Positions 17,091 through 26,326 of a stretch of 64,000 nucleotides of DNA are shown here, piece by piece. The stretch is from Thiomargarita sp. (GTDB lineage Bacteria > Pseudomonadota > Gammaproteobacteria > Beggiatoales > Beggiatoaceae). How positions within the stretch are numbered: position 1 is the stretch's first letter; each line of letters opens with the position of its first letter. Made by a program: the position numbers and the translations under genes. The stretch covers positions 19,771 to 83,770 of the forward strand of contig DYNP01000015.1 in assembly GCA_020721005.1 (NCBI GenBank), written 5' to 3'. A model generated the notes under the pieces. That model ran no database searches. It had not been told where the DNA came from and saw nothing but the letters and a program-made list of their open reading frames with translations.

Positions 17091-19115
17091 ATGTTCATCA
17101 GTACAAAGACAAAATATGCCTCATGCTCTCATTGTTTACCCCATTGCATTTTAACCAGCCTCTTCCTCCTGAACTCATCCTTCTCAACCCTGTTCGCACA
17201 AGAAAACACCTCAATTTTGCTCACTGAACTTCAAGTAGAAACCCTGATGGACATGAACTTGGAAGACCTGATAAATATCAAAGTTATCAGCGCCTCTAAA
17301 AGGGAACAATCAATTAAAAAAGCCCCTTCCACCATGACCGTTTTCAATCGACAAGAAATCAAAGCCATGGGCATTACCACCCTTGAAGAACTGCTCAACT
17401 TTGTACCCGGCTTTCAAGCCAGTCGAGAAACCGTTTATAATCAAGGATATAGAGTAATCAGTCGCGGCCAAAGCACCCCTCAAGCTTCCTATAACATACT
17501 GTTCATGATTGACGGTCAACGACTCAACACCGACTTTACTGGCGGTGCCTTAGCCCTCAATCACTTTATCACCTTAGCCAATGTCAAACAAGTCGAAATC
17601 ATTCGTGGCCCAGGGTCGGCACTCTATGGGACCGGAGCGTTTACTGGAGTAGTTAACATCATCACCATGACCGAAGGCAACGAAGTTTCTGCCAGTTTAG
17701 GTAATTTAAACAGCAGAGAATTACACACCTTACTTTCCCATGAAGAAGACAACTGGAAAACTTCCATTTTTGCCCACTATTTTCAAGATCACGGTCAATC
17801 CTATGAAAAACATTACTTTCCCAACAATTCACCTGCAGAAACCATTCACGATCCACGACAAGGAACCGATGCCAATCTCAACCTTACCTGGAAAGACCAA
17901 TCTGCCATTGGTCTGCGTTACACCAAACGTAAACTAGACGGTTTTTGGGGCGCAAATAACGCATATGGAGAACAACTCTCTTATCTTGAAACGGAACAAC
18001 CCATACTTTCCTTACAACATACCCTGTTAAACACCGATCACAACAAACTGGCCTTTTACACCCATTATGCCACAGCAAAATTGGAACAAGGCGTTGGTCT
18101 TCATATTGGGAACAGAGCTGTGCAAGAATCATCTTTAGTAAGAGAACAAGAATGGCAGTTGGGAATTGATGGACGGCATAACATAAACTCCCAACACGAA
18201 TTGACAGCTGGAATTGAATGGCGCCAACCCAAATTGCTTGAACGAAACACCAAACACACTGACTTTATCACCGGGAACTTGCTTCAAAATACTGATCAAA
18301 AAACTGGGGGACGCGACATTATTGGCATCCATGTACAACACCACTATGATAACAACTCAAACCTAGAAAGCACACTGGGCATTCGCTTTGACCACTACTC
18401 TGATTTTGGAAACACAACCAACCCTCGGCTGGGCCTCGTGTATACACCAATTCCCAACACTCAATTCAAATTCCTATATGGACAAGCCTTTCGAGCCCCT
18501 TCTTTCCAACAACTCTGGACTGTTGGACTCGGCAACCCCAACTTAAGACCAGAAACAGTGAAGACGCTTGAATTGGCTTGGACGCAAAACTATGCAAAAT
18601 TACAAAGCACCCTCACTTACTTTCAAAGTCGCACCAAAAATCGCATAGACACCATGCTATTCCCGAATGGACGAATCTTTGCCAACTTAGCCAGTTTAGA
18701 AACCTCTGGTTGGGAATTGGATGCCTCCAGCAAAATAGACAACTGGTTGTTACGCTTAACCTATACCCACCTAACTGAAACGGTGGAACACCCTCAAAAC
18801 GTTTCCAATCGCATGTTCTCAACCATCCTCAACTATCAACAAGGGGCTTGGAATGTCAATCTAAATGGACACTACCAAAATCAAATGGAACAAGACATTA
18901 ACAATGCCGGTCAATTGGCCACCTTACCTATTCCAGCAAGTTGGGTATGGAACAGTGCAATACGTTACAATTGGAGCGATCATATCACCTGGATAGCTCA
19001 AGTACAAAATTTAGCAGACGAAGAAACCATCAGTCCCACCAAACTAGCACCTTTAAAAGAAGGACTTCCCAATCGTGGGCGCACCTTTTCATTGGGAATA
19101 GAAATTCAATTCTAA
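17091..19115 (+). CDS. TonB-dependent outer-membrane receptor
   Basis: A 674-residue receptor. A long N-terminal signal region (about residues 1-37, cleavage near LFAQEN) is followed by the plug domain (about 65-180: KKAPSTMTVFNRQEIKAMG, LLNFVPGFQASRE, IEIIRGPGSALYGTGAFTGVVNIIT). A 22-strand barrel follows and ends in Phe (LGIEIQF), as outer-membrane barrels do. The sequence RAPSFQQLWTVGLGNPNLRPET is the usual hallmark of the family. It imports an unknown ligand (siderophore, cobalamin, metal chelate or peptide) with TonB-ExbBD. I find no riboswitch or Fur-like box in the 198 bp upstream. It stands alone and is convergent with the CHAT gene. Confidence 0.94.
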   Translation: MFISTKTKYASCSHCLPHCILTSLFLLNSSFSTLFAQENTSILLTELQVETLMDMNLEDLINIKVISASKREQSIKKAPSTMTVFNRQEIKAMGITTLEELLNFVPGFQASRETVYNQGYRVISRGQSTPQASYNILFMIDGQRLNTDFTGGALALNHFITLANVKQVEIIRGPGSALYGTGAFTGVVNIITMTEGNEVSASLGNLNSRELHTLLSHEEDNWKTSIFAHYFQDHGQSYEKHYFPNNSPAETIHDPRQGTDANLNLTWKDQSAIGLRYTKRKLDGFWGANNAYGEQLSYLETEQPILSLQHTLLNTDHNKLAFYTHYATAKLEQGVGLHIGNRAVQESSLVREQEWQLGIDGRHNINSQHELTAGIEWRQPKLLERNTKHTDFITGNLLQNTDQKTGGRDIIGIHVQHHYDNNSNLESTLGIRFDHYSDFGNTTNPRLGLVYTPIPNTQFKFLYGQAFRAPSFQQLWTVGLGNPNLRPETVKTLELAWTQNYAKLQSTLTYFQSRTKNRIDTMLFPNGRIFANLASLETSGWELDASSKIDNWLLRLTYTHLTETVEHPQNVSNRMFSTILNYQQGAWNVNLNGHYQNQMEQDINNAGQLATLPIPASWVWNSAIRYNWSDHITWIAQVQNLADEETISPTKLAPLKEGLPNRGRTFSLGIEIQF

Positions 19116-19173
19116 TTTAAAACCAAGTTTCCCACTTCTTTTCTGTCTCATATAGATGAGGCAAACTCATTTT

Positions 19174-19195
19174 CCCCTCCTTTTTCAAGGAAGGG
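19174..19195. repeat. CCCCTCCTT-type palindromic repeat between convergent genes
   Basis: CCCCTCCTT and AAGGAAGGG form an imperfect hairpin with a 4-nt loop, followed by TAGGGGTGG. The same motif with the same arms occurs at 41553-41573 and, less perfectly, near 41490-41515, 37845-37875 and 52763-52790. It probably acts as a bidirectional transcription stop between the receptor and CHAT genes. Confidence 0.55.
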
Positions 19196-19219
19196 TAGGG
19201 GTGGTTCAACCCACTCTTT

Positions 19220-21490
19220 CTACAACCAATTCCCAATCAACAAAAAAGCAGCCCAATACACTGGGTGACGAAAAGTATGTTCTGAAATCAACTTTTTCTG
19301 AGCATTTTGCAGAGCCTGAGCCTTAGACAACTTGGAATTTTTGAGTTGATTATAAAACTCTGTAATCAGACCGGCAGTCGATTCATCATTGACAAACCAC
19401 AAACTGGCTAAAGCACTTTTAGCGCCGGCCTTTACAGCCACTCCTGCCAGTCCCAAAGCCGCTCTTTCATCACCTAATGCGGTTTGGCAAGCACTCAAAG
19501 TTAACAATTCTATAGGATCTTTGCGCAATTCTGTAAATCTTAACAAACTTTCCAATTTGTCCATAGTCAATTTGCCATCATAGGTTAACAAAAAAGTCTT
19601 TTTGGGATCACTGTCAAACTGCCCATGGGAAGCAATATGGACAATTGAATAAGGCGTTTTCTGCAAGGTCTGATTAACCTTACTTAACAAAAAATTCTGA
19701 TCCAGTAAGATCTTATTGTCTGAAAACAGCGCTTGAATGCTATCAAGTTCCTTAGGCACATTGGGCAGAGGTGAAAAATTTTGTACTCCCAATGATAACC
19801 CATTGAGAAAAATACTGATTTTATCTCTAGGAATGGGGGTGGGCTCTGTAAGATTAAGTCCAGGGGTAATGGCAATTGCAAATTCTTCTATTAGAAAACG
19901 TCGTTGTTCCGCGTTATAAAGGGCTGCCAATGGAATTGTGCGTAAAAATCCATCGGGAATAATAATTAGGGTGTTAACATGATGTTTTTCCAAAATTGAT
20001 CGTAAGGGACTGATAAACCACTGATACAATTTATCTGCCTGTTCAGCAAAACGATAATGAGTGCTGGTTTGCAAATTTTGCCGAAATTCTAAAACATTTT
20101 GCGCCACTTCTTCCAAACTGACTGAGACAGTGGCTTGATAAGTTTCTTGTTGGACATTGGTCAAAATTTCCACCCGATCAGGCAATAAAATGGGATAAAT
20201 GATAGCGGTATCAGAGGCCAAGTTGTCCAATTGAACTGCCTTTTGTCCCCCCGAAACACATTCATCTTGGAAATAATCTTGCAACTCTGCTGCTTTCAAT
20301 TGTTCAAGGACATAAAGGACTTGGTTGAGCAATTTTTGTTGGGAACCTCCCGAAGAACTGGCTTTGCGCAACATGACATCCGCCAATCCAAAATAGATGG
20401 GACGCACTTGTTCCCTGAATAAATCAGAGGGATCACGTTGTCCTGTAACCAGTCGAGTTTGAATGGGATTTAAATGAGCAAAGGCTTGTTGGTAAGTGAT
20501 CAGTGCTCCGTCGAGATCACCTGTTTTTACCAATAATTGTCCCAATTGTCCCTCCCAAAAATAGAGAATATCGGGCTTGTCTTGACTGAAAAAAACGGCT
20601 TGTCTGGTAACTCGTAAAGCTTCTAAATAAGAGTGTTGGCGCTCATAAACTTGTCCCAAAAAACCCAGAGCATAAGCTTTAAGATGTTGATTAGACAGTT
20701 GTTCGGCAAGGGAAAACGCATGTTCAAATGCAGAATTAGCCAAAAGGAGGTTTTCATCAGAGGAAGGTTTAAGGCGCAGTGCCAATTGGCCTAAACTTAA
20801 CCAATAGAAGCCTTTTTCAAAATGATCGGGCAAAGATGCAATTAAAGGTGCTACCGATTTAAGATGTGCTTGATGATCTACGGCTTGTTCCAATTTTAAT
20901 GAGGCTTGAATTTGATTGATAATTCCTTGAATTTGCATCAAATTATCTTGGGACTGCTGCGCAAGTTGAATAACTTGTTGATAAACTACACTGGCTTTTT
21001 CATATTCTTTGCGGATGCTTAACAAATTACCCCAATTGTTGAGAAGATGGGCCTGCAGCAGTGGTTTATCAAGGGATTTTACTAAGTTGAGACTGTTGAT
21101 CAGTCGTTTTTCTGCTTCTTCCGGACGTTGTAAAGCCAATAAAACGTCACTCATTGTACTGTCAATCAATAGAATTTGTTCGGGTAATTGTGCTTGTTCA
21201 GCGAGTTCAAGGGCCTGTTCCAATTGGAGAAGGGCCGTGTTATAATCGCCCAGAGCTTGGTAGGCTAGGGATAGGTATAAATGGATGTTGCTGGCTGTGA
21301 TTGAGGTTAATTCTTTATTTTTAAGGACATTTTTCCAGTGTTCGATCGCTTTGGCAAAATTGCCTTGTTCGAAAAATTGTTGTCCAGTGGACAGAGATTT
21401 CTCATCTTGCGCATAGTTGCCAGGTGGATAAGTGGCAAAGAATAATAACAGCAACAAAATTGTCAATGGGCCAGGTTTCTGGGTGATCAT
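19220..21490 (-). CDS. Secreted TPR-CHAT protein (caspase-like protease domain)
   Basis: A 756-residue protein. An N-terminal signal peptide (hydrophobic stretch LTILLLLLFFATY, cleavage near NYAQDE) precedes about seven TPR units (residues 30-390, for example NIHLYLSLAYQALGDYNTAL). A CHAT domain forms the C-terminus (about 450-755). The putative catalytic dyad is His in HIASHGQFD (near residue 623) and Cys in LSACQTALG (near 668), both present. CHAT domains are caspase-like peptidases, several of which work in bacterial cell-death or defence systems; secreted TPR-CHAT proteins in filamentous bacteria have no proven substrate. The next gene on the strand upstream is the MoxR ATPase (230 bp away), a possible but unproven partner. 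Confidence 0.92.
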   Translation of the reverse strand: MITQKPGPLTILLLLLFFATYPPGNYAQDEKSLSTGQQFFEQGNFAKAIEHWKNVLKNKELTSITASNIHLYLSLAYQALGDYNTALLQLEQALELAEQAQLPEQILLIDSTMSDVLLALQRPEEAEKRLINSLNLVKSLDKPLLQAHLLNNWGNLLSIRKEYEKASVVYQQVIQLAQQSQDNLMQIQGIINQIQASLKLEQAVDHQAHLKSVAPLIASLPDHFEKGFYWLSLGQLALRLKPSSDENLLLANSAFEHAFSLAEQLSNQHLKAYALGFLGQVYERQHSYLEALRVTRQAVFFSQDKPDILYFWEGQLGQLLVKTGDLDGALITYQQAFAHLNPIQTRLVTGQRDPSDLFREQVRPIYFGLADVMLRKASSSGGSQQKLLNQVLYVLEQLKAAELQDYFQDECVSGGQKAVQLDNLASDTAIIYPILLPDRVEILTNVQQETYQATVSVSLEEVAQNVLEFRQNLQTSTHYRFAEQADKLYQWFISPLRSILEKHHVNTLIIIPDGFLRTIPLAALYNAEQRRFLIEEFAIAITPGLNLTEPTPIPRDKISIFLNGLSLGVQNFSPLPNVPKELDSIQALFSDNKILLDQNFLLSKVNQTLQKTPYSIVHIASHGQFDSDPKKTFLLTYDGKLTMDKLESLLRFTELRKDPIELLTLSACQTALGDERAALGLAGVAVKAGAKSALASLWFVNDESTAGLITEFYNQLKNSKLSKAQALQNAQKKLISEHTFRHPVYWAAFLLIGNWL

Positions 21491-21720
21491 GTGAGTTTCC
21501 TTTTAGAAGCGCTTAATTCATGAAGTTTATTGTCGTGTCTTGAAAGTCAACCAAAAAAAGAGGGGAATTTGCCCTTGGCCTTTTTTTGGCAAAGGGGAGA
21601 ATGTTATTTTTTAATCTGCCCTTATCTAAGGAGAATAAATTTTTTCCTTACTTGTTCAAAAATAGAAATTGTTTTCGCTTTTTGTTCGGGGAGGAGCAGG
21701 AGATGGTTAAAGAGGAGTGG

Positions 21721-22638
21721 TTAAGGAATGGCAATTTCCTTGATCAGTTGGGTGATTAGAGTTTGGCCGTCTTGTTGTTCCGTCAAGGCGGACAGGCGAT
21801 GGATCACTACCCCCGGCAAAACGGTTTGTACATCTTCCGGTATAACATGGTCTCGACCTTGGATCAAGGCCCAAGCTTGGGCACTGTGCAAAATAGCCAA
21901 ACCTGCTCTTGGAGAAAGTCCAGTGCGATAAGCTGGGGATTGACGACTGTATTCTAAAATGGCTTGTAAATAGTCGATCAAAGCTTCAGCGACATGGATT
22001 TGAGGCACTTGTTTTTGAATGTTTAAAATATCTTCGGTGCTGATGCAAGAGGTCAGATCTTTTAAGAGGTCTCGACGATCTTGGCCTTTCAAGAGAGCTC
22101 GTTCGGTATGATGATCAGGATAACCCAATTGCAAACGCATCATGAATCGGTCCAATTGAGATTCTGGTAAAGGAAAGGTGCCAATCTGATGCAAAGGATT
22201 TTGTGTGGCCAATACAAAGAAGGGGGTTGGTAGGCTGCGAGTTTCTCCCTCAACGGTAACTTGATGTTCTTCCATGGCTTCCAGCAAGGCGCTTTGAGTT
22301 TTGGGGGTGGCACGGTTGACTTCATCAGCCAAAATCATTTGTGCAAAAATGGATCCTTTGTGAAATTTGAATTGTTTGGCTTCTTGATCGTAAATGGAGA
22401 CTCCAATGATGTCTGCGGGTAACAAGTCACTGGTGAATTGTATCCGTTGAAAACTGAGTCCCAATACCCGAGATAATACTTGAGCGAGGGTTGTTTTTCC
22501 CACCCCAGGCACGTCTTCAATGAGAAGGTGACCGCGGGCCAATAAGCAAGTCAATGCCAAACGAATTTGATGTTCTTTCCCCAGGATAACTTTGGCTATT
22601 TGGGCAACGACAAAGTCAATTTTATCTTTAGTCGGCAT
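21721..22638 (-). CDS. MoxR family AAA+ ATPase
   Basis: A 305-residue AAA+ ATPase. Walker A is PGVGKTT (residues 44-50), Walker B is MILADEVNRATPKTQSALLE, sensor 1 is FVLATQNP, and the arginine region LPESQLDRFMMRL is typical of MoxR. MoxR proteins act as chaperones that insert metals or activate partner proteins, usually with a von Willebrand factor A protein encoded next door. Here no VWA, DUF58 or transglutaminase gene follows. The neighbours are the CHAT protein (same strand, downstream) and the divergent WD40 lipoprotein, so the partner is either one of these or elsewhere. Confidence 0.94.
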   Translation of the reverse strand: MPTKDKIDFVVAQIAKVILGKEHQIRLALTCLLARGHLLIEDVPGVGKTTLAQVLSRVLGLSFQRIQFTSDLLPADIIGVSIYDQEAKQFKFHKGSIFAQMILADEVNRATPKTQSALLEAMEEHQVTVEGETRSLPTPFFVLATQNPLHQIGTFPLPESQLDRFMMRLQLGYPDHHTERALLKGQDRRDLLKDLTSCISTEDILNIQKQVPQIHVAEALIDYLQAILEYSRQSPAYRTGLSPRAGLAILHSAQAWALIQGRDHVIPEDVQTVLPGVVIHRLSALTEQQDGQTLITQLIKEIAIP

Positions 22639-22768
22639 AAAAAAACAATTCCTCTCTTTTTTTCCAAAGGAAAGAAATAATTTCTTTCTTCTGTTCCAAG
22701 GAGGGGATAAAGCTCGCTACCTCGTTCCCATTCTTCGGCATTATTTTCTCACTATAATTTAAAAATTT

Positions 22769-23743
22769 ATGAAACAGTCTCTATTATTGACTCTTGTTAA
22801 TTTGATTTCAATCTTGTGGATGATGCAAGGTTGTAGTCATGTGGATATCCTTCCCAATCAAACCGCACATATCCTCGTCGGACATAAGGATTCTGTGACG
22901 GATTTATCCTTCCATCCGGAGGGACAACAGTTGATCTCAGCCAGCATGGATAATACACTTAAACTGTGGGATGTGGAAAGTGGGGAATTAATCCATTCCA
23001 TCAAAGCCCATGAAAAGCGGATTAATTCGGTCGCCTTTAGTCCCGATGGACAGTATTTTGCTTCAGGAGGTGGAGGATATGATCGGACGGTGGAAATTTG
23101 GAGCACGGCAAATCGTAGACTGTTACGCTCCTTAAAAGCACACACGGGCGCCATTGTTGCCTTGGCCTTTGATTCCGGTGGCCAACGCTTGGCATCTGCC
23201 AGTTTTGACAAAACCATAAAAATTTGGGATTGGATGGAAGGGCGTTTATTGACCACTTTGAGCAAGCATCAGGATTATGTATATGCAATAGCCTTCAATG
23301 CGGATGGTCATTTGGTTTCTGGCAGTTGGGACAACACGGTTAAATTCTGGACCTTACCTCAAGGCTCAGTGCTGCAAACTCTACAATTTCAGTCTCCAGT
23401 CACTGCTCTGGCTCTCAGTCCAGACGGACACAAATTGGCAGTGGGAACAGGAAGTGCCAAAGATAATCTACAGATCTGGGAATTAACTGTCCAGCAACAT
23501 CTCTATACCATAACTGCCCATGATCATTCCATCACTTCACTGGATTTCAGTCCCCAAGGAAAATATTTGGCTTCTGGAAGTGCTGGCACCAAAGATATGT
23601 TGAAAATTTGGGAAGTGGAGACTGGTAAGGAAGTTGCTAATTTGACAGGACATCAAAATTTCATTACTTCCATCTCCTTTAATCCAAAAGGATCATTGCT
23701 TGCTGCTGGCAGTGAAGATGGCACCATTATTCTTTGGCGGTAA
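22769..23743 (+). CDS. WD40-repeat lipoprotein
   Basis: A 324-residue protein. An N-terminal signal ends in a lipobox (WMMQGC, Cys at about residue 22), so it should be a lipid-anchored envelope protein. The rest is seven WD40 repeats forming one complete beta-propeller, with repeats such as HKDSVTDLSFHPEGQQLISAS and NTLKLWDVESG. Isolated seven-blade propellers act as protein-interaction platforms. It is followed after 4 bp by a lipase-like lipoprotein gene, so the two are surely co-transcribed. Confidence 0.92.
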   Translation: MKQSLLLTLVNLISILWMMQGCSHVDILPNQTAHILVGHKDSVTDLSFHPEGQQLISASMDNTLKLWDVESGELIHSIKAHEKRINSVAFSPDGQYFASGGGGYDRTVEIWSTANRRLLRSLKAHTGAIVALAFDSGGQRLASASFDKTIKIWDWMEGRLLTTLSKHQDYVYAIAFNADGHLVSGSWDNTVKFWTLPQGSVLQTLQFQSPVTALALSPDGHKLAVGTGSAKDNLQIWELTVQQHLYTITAHDHSITSLDFSPQGKYLASGSAGTKDMLKIWEVETGKEVANLTGHQNFITSISFNPKGSLLAAGSEDGTIILWR

Positions 23744-23747
23744 TTGT

Positions 23748-24494
23748 ATGTCCTCCTATTTTTTAATTTTCGCACTCATTCTAGTCACAATTTTGGGATG
23801 CACTCCTGTTCCCCCAATCTTGGTCGAAAATTCCAAAAATCAAGTTGTTATCTTGTTACATGGGTTGGCCCGCACTCACCGTTCCATGCAGGAATTGGGT
23901 AACTATTTGGGACAACAGGGAAAATTTAAAATCATCAATGTAGATTATCCCTCAAGACAACTGTCCATGCCAGAACTTGTGAATTATCTTGATCAACAAT
24001 TGGGCCAATTTGAGCTATCAACTGTTGACAAAATCCATTTTGTCACCCATTCCTTGGGTGGCATTTTGATCCGTTCCTATCTTAAGCAACACAGTCTTCC
24101 CAATTTAGGTCGAGTGGTCATGATCAGTCCCCCCAACCAAGGCAGTGAGTTGGTTGATTTTTTGGGAGACAATTGCCTGTTTGCTTATGTCATGGGACCA
24201 GTTGCTCCACAATTGGGCACTGACCCTGACAGTTTACCGAATCAACTTGGATCTGTTCAATTCCCATTGGGCATCATCACTGGTAATTTTAGTTTAAATC
24301 CATTGGCTTCCCTAATTATTCCCGGTCAAGACGATGGAACTGTGGCTGTGGAACGGGCAAAAGTATCTGGAATGACTGCCTTTATAGTTTTACCTTATGG
24401 CCATTCCTTTCTCATGAATCAACCTGCAATTATGAAACAAACTCTCCAGTTTTTAGAGTACGGGCGTTTTTTGGAAAATGGGCCCGAATTTTAG
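23748..24494 (+). CDS. Lipase-like alpha/beta-hydrolase lipoprotein
   Basis: A 248-residue protein. I chose ATG at 23748, 4 bp after the WD40 stop, because it begins a signal peptide with lipobox VTILGC (Cys near residue 18); a start at 23700 would overlap the WD40 gene. The hydrolase core begins VVILLHGLARTHRSM (oxyanion region), continues with FVTHSLGGILIRSYL (nucleophile Ser), then an Asp in PGQDDGTVAVE and a His in LPYGHSFLM, giving a full Ser-Asp-His triad. It probably hydrolyses an ester or lipid in the envelope. Paired with the WD40 lipoprotein; function unknown. Confidence 0.88.
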   Translation: MSSYFLIFALILVTILGCTPVPPILVENSKNQVVILLHGLARTHRSMQELGNYLGQQGKFKIINVDYPSRQLSMPELVNYLDQQLGQFELSTVDKIHFVTHSLGGILIRSYLKQHSLPNLGRVVMISPPNQGSELVDFLGDNCLFAYVMGPVAPQLGTDPDSLPNQLGSVQFPLGIITGNFSLNPLASLIIPGQDDGTVAVERAKVSGMTAFIVLPYGHSFLMNQPAIMKQTLQFLEYGRFLENGPEF

Positions 24495-24520
24495 AAATTC
24501 GGGTTTGTAATAGGCAAAAG

Positions 24521-25447
24521 TCACATCAGGCGCATCAACACTTTAACATGAGCCGTCACACTTCGGGCTAAGGCACTGAGAGCATAGCCACCTTCTAAAG
24601 TTGAAATGACTCGACCTTGGGCATATTTGTCTGCCACCAATAAAATTTCTTGGGTAACCCAAGCATAATCAGCGGTATGTAAACGAAATTGGGACATGTC
24701 ATCTTCAATGTGGGCATCGAATCCAGCGGAGATAAAAATCAATTCCGGTGCAAATTTATGTAAGGCTGGCAACCAATGAGTCAATACAGCTTGTCGAAAT
24801 TGGTCTCCAGAAGTGCCTGCAGGCAATGGGACATTGAGAATATGATTATTACCTCCTTCTGCTCCAGAATAGGGATAAAATGGATGTTGAAAGGTGGAAC
24901 ACAATAATACTCGAGAATCGTGTTGAAAAATTTCCTCAGTCCCATTGCCATGGTGAACATCAAAATCGAGAATGGCTACTCGATTCAAACCGTAATGGGT
25001 TAGAGCGTGACTGGCACCCACCGCCACATTGTTGAAAAAACAGAATCCCATCGCCCGATCGCTTAAAGCATGATGTCCAGGAGGACGAACATTACAGAAA
25101 GCGATTCTATGTTGGTGAGTTAATACCAGATCAGTGGCGAATACTGCGGCACCTGCAGCTCGTAAAGCAGCCTGTGGAGTATTTCCGGTCAATAAAGTGT
25201 CGGGGTCCAAATAAGTGGAGCCCGGCTGATCTTGGAAGCTTAATATTTTGTCAATGTATTTAGGATGGTGCACTCTAACCAATTGTTGACGAGTGGCCAA
25301 AGGGGCTTCATAATATCTTATAAAATCAACTAACTTGGAAGAAATAAGCTGATCTTCTATTGCATGAAGACGAGTGGGTGCTTCTGGATGACCCAGTCCC
25401 ATATCATGTAATAAACAATCGGAATGATGTAAATAAGCAAGTGGCAT
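24521..25447 (-). CDS. Histone deacetylase family protein
   Basis: A 308-residue zinc-dependent deacetylase of the arginase/deacetylase fold (bacterial AcuC/acetoin utilisation and acetylpolyamine amidohydrolase relatives). Motifs are HPEAPTRLHAIE near the start, RPPGHHA (catalytic His pair), AILDFDVHHGNGTEEIF (zinc ligands), and ISAGFDAH. ATG at 25447 is preceded by GGGGAG and gives the standard N-terminus MPLAYLHHSDCLLHDMG. The frame is open upstream to 25600, but that stretch overlaps another gene and is not family-like. Targets may be acetylated polyamines or proteins. Confidence 0.93.
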   Translation of the reverse strand: MPLAYLHHSDCLLHDMGLGHPEAPTRLHAIEDQLISSKLVDFIRYYEAPLATRQQLVRVHHPKYIDKILSFQDQPGSTYLDPDTLLTGNTPQAALRAAGAAVFATDLVLTHQHRIAFCNVRPPGHHALSDRAMGFCFFNNVAVGASHALTHYGLNRVAILDFDVHHGNGTEEIFQHDSRVLLCSTFQHPFYPYSGAEGGNNHILNVPLPAGTSGDQFRQAVLTHWLPALHKFAPELIFISAGFDAHIEDDMSQFRLHTADYAWVTQEILLVADKYAQGRVISTLEGGYALSALARSVTAHVKVLMRLM

Positions 25448-25490
25448 ATTGTTAAAACTCCCCAAGGCTAACAGTCTAAAAATAACCCAC

Positions 25491-25991
25491 TTATTGGGTG
25501 TAGGGGTCTCCCCATTCTGTAGTATATGTAATTTCAAAGTCAACGGCTGCTCCAGCCATTTGCCGGTCAATTGGCAAATATACCACTTCTCGTCCCTCAA
25601 TTCTTCTATTGGGAGAAGGCACTAAAATTTCTGCGGCAACATCTTGAATATCTTCAATTAATTCATCCAAAGTCAGATTTCCCATGATCATGGATTTTTC
25701 TAAATCACCCAACAATTCATTGGCTATAGTGGCAGGATGTTTGTTTTCTGGGACCGCCACTAAACATTCTATACGCAAAGTTAATAAACGAACTGTTCCT
25801 CCATACCGGTTGCGTTCTCGACTTTCAGAAAGTTCCCAAATAACTGCAGAAGGTGTTTTCCCTTTTTCAAAAATGGATTCTTGACGGTAGACATTGCCAG
25901 GTCCAATTTCATTGTCATAGCCATTGTGAACTGCTATAGATTCTAGTTGGGTAACAATCCGCTCAATAATTTTTTCACGCACGGTTTTCAT
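25491..25991 (-). CDS. Phage tail-terminator/neck-like small protein
   Basis: A 166-residue soluble protein. The N-terminus (VREKIIERIVTQLESI) followed by a GPGNVYRQESIF-PSAVIWELSE-RLLTLRIECLV pattern and HPATIANELLGDLEKSMI resembles small phage structural proteins that cap the tail tube or join head and tail, where a helix packs on a sheet and a measured value per element is averaged. This is fold-level pattern matching, so confidence is limited. No other phage gene lies nearby; it sits 43 bp upstream of the deacetylase on the same strand. It could equally be an unrelated orphan. Confidence 0.4.
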   Translation of the reverse strand: MKTVREKIIERIVTQLESIAVHNGYDNEIGPGNVYRQESIFEKGKTPSAVIWELSESRERNRYGGTVRLLTLRIECLVAVPENKHPATIANELLGDLEKSMIMGNLTLDELIEDIQDVAAEILVPSPNRRIEGREVVYLPIDRQMAGAAVDFEITYTTEWGDPYTQ

Positions 25992-26326
25992 AATGTTAGG
26001 ATCATTGTGTAGCGGGATTGGAAGATATTGAAATAATTTTCACAGTTGATTGAGATTGAACAGGTAAGTTCAGCTCAATTTTAGTTTTTTTGATCACTTT
26101 CAGCCTCTTAAATAATATAACACTGTGACAAATTTTTAGGGCATTTTACTAATCGGAACAACCATCAAAATTTGTTAAGTCTTGAAGATTTGACAAATTC
26201 TTCAGAGATTTAAAAAATTTCTTTTTTCTCAATCAGTTACTTTAATTGATCAGCCTAAAAATTATTATCAGTGGCTCACTTTTCTATTAAGATTGCTAAT
26301 CCCAATTCTTTCCAATTCCGGAACTT
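25992..26326. other. AT-rich intergenic stretch, no feature seen
   Basis: 335 bp between the phage-like gene and the PD-(D/E)XK protein gene, both on the minus strand. It is strongly AT-rich with scattered TGATCA sites. I find no open frame of note, no hairpin-plus-T terminator and no member of the repeat families seen elsewhere. Confidence 0.6.
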
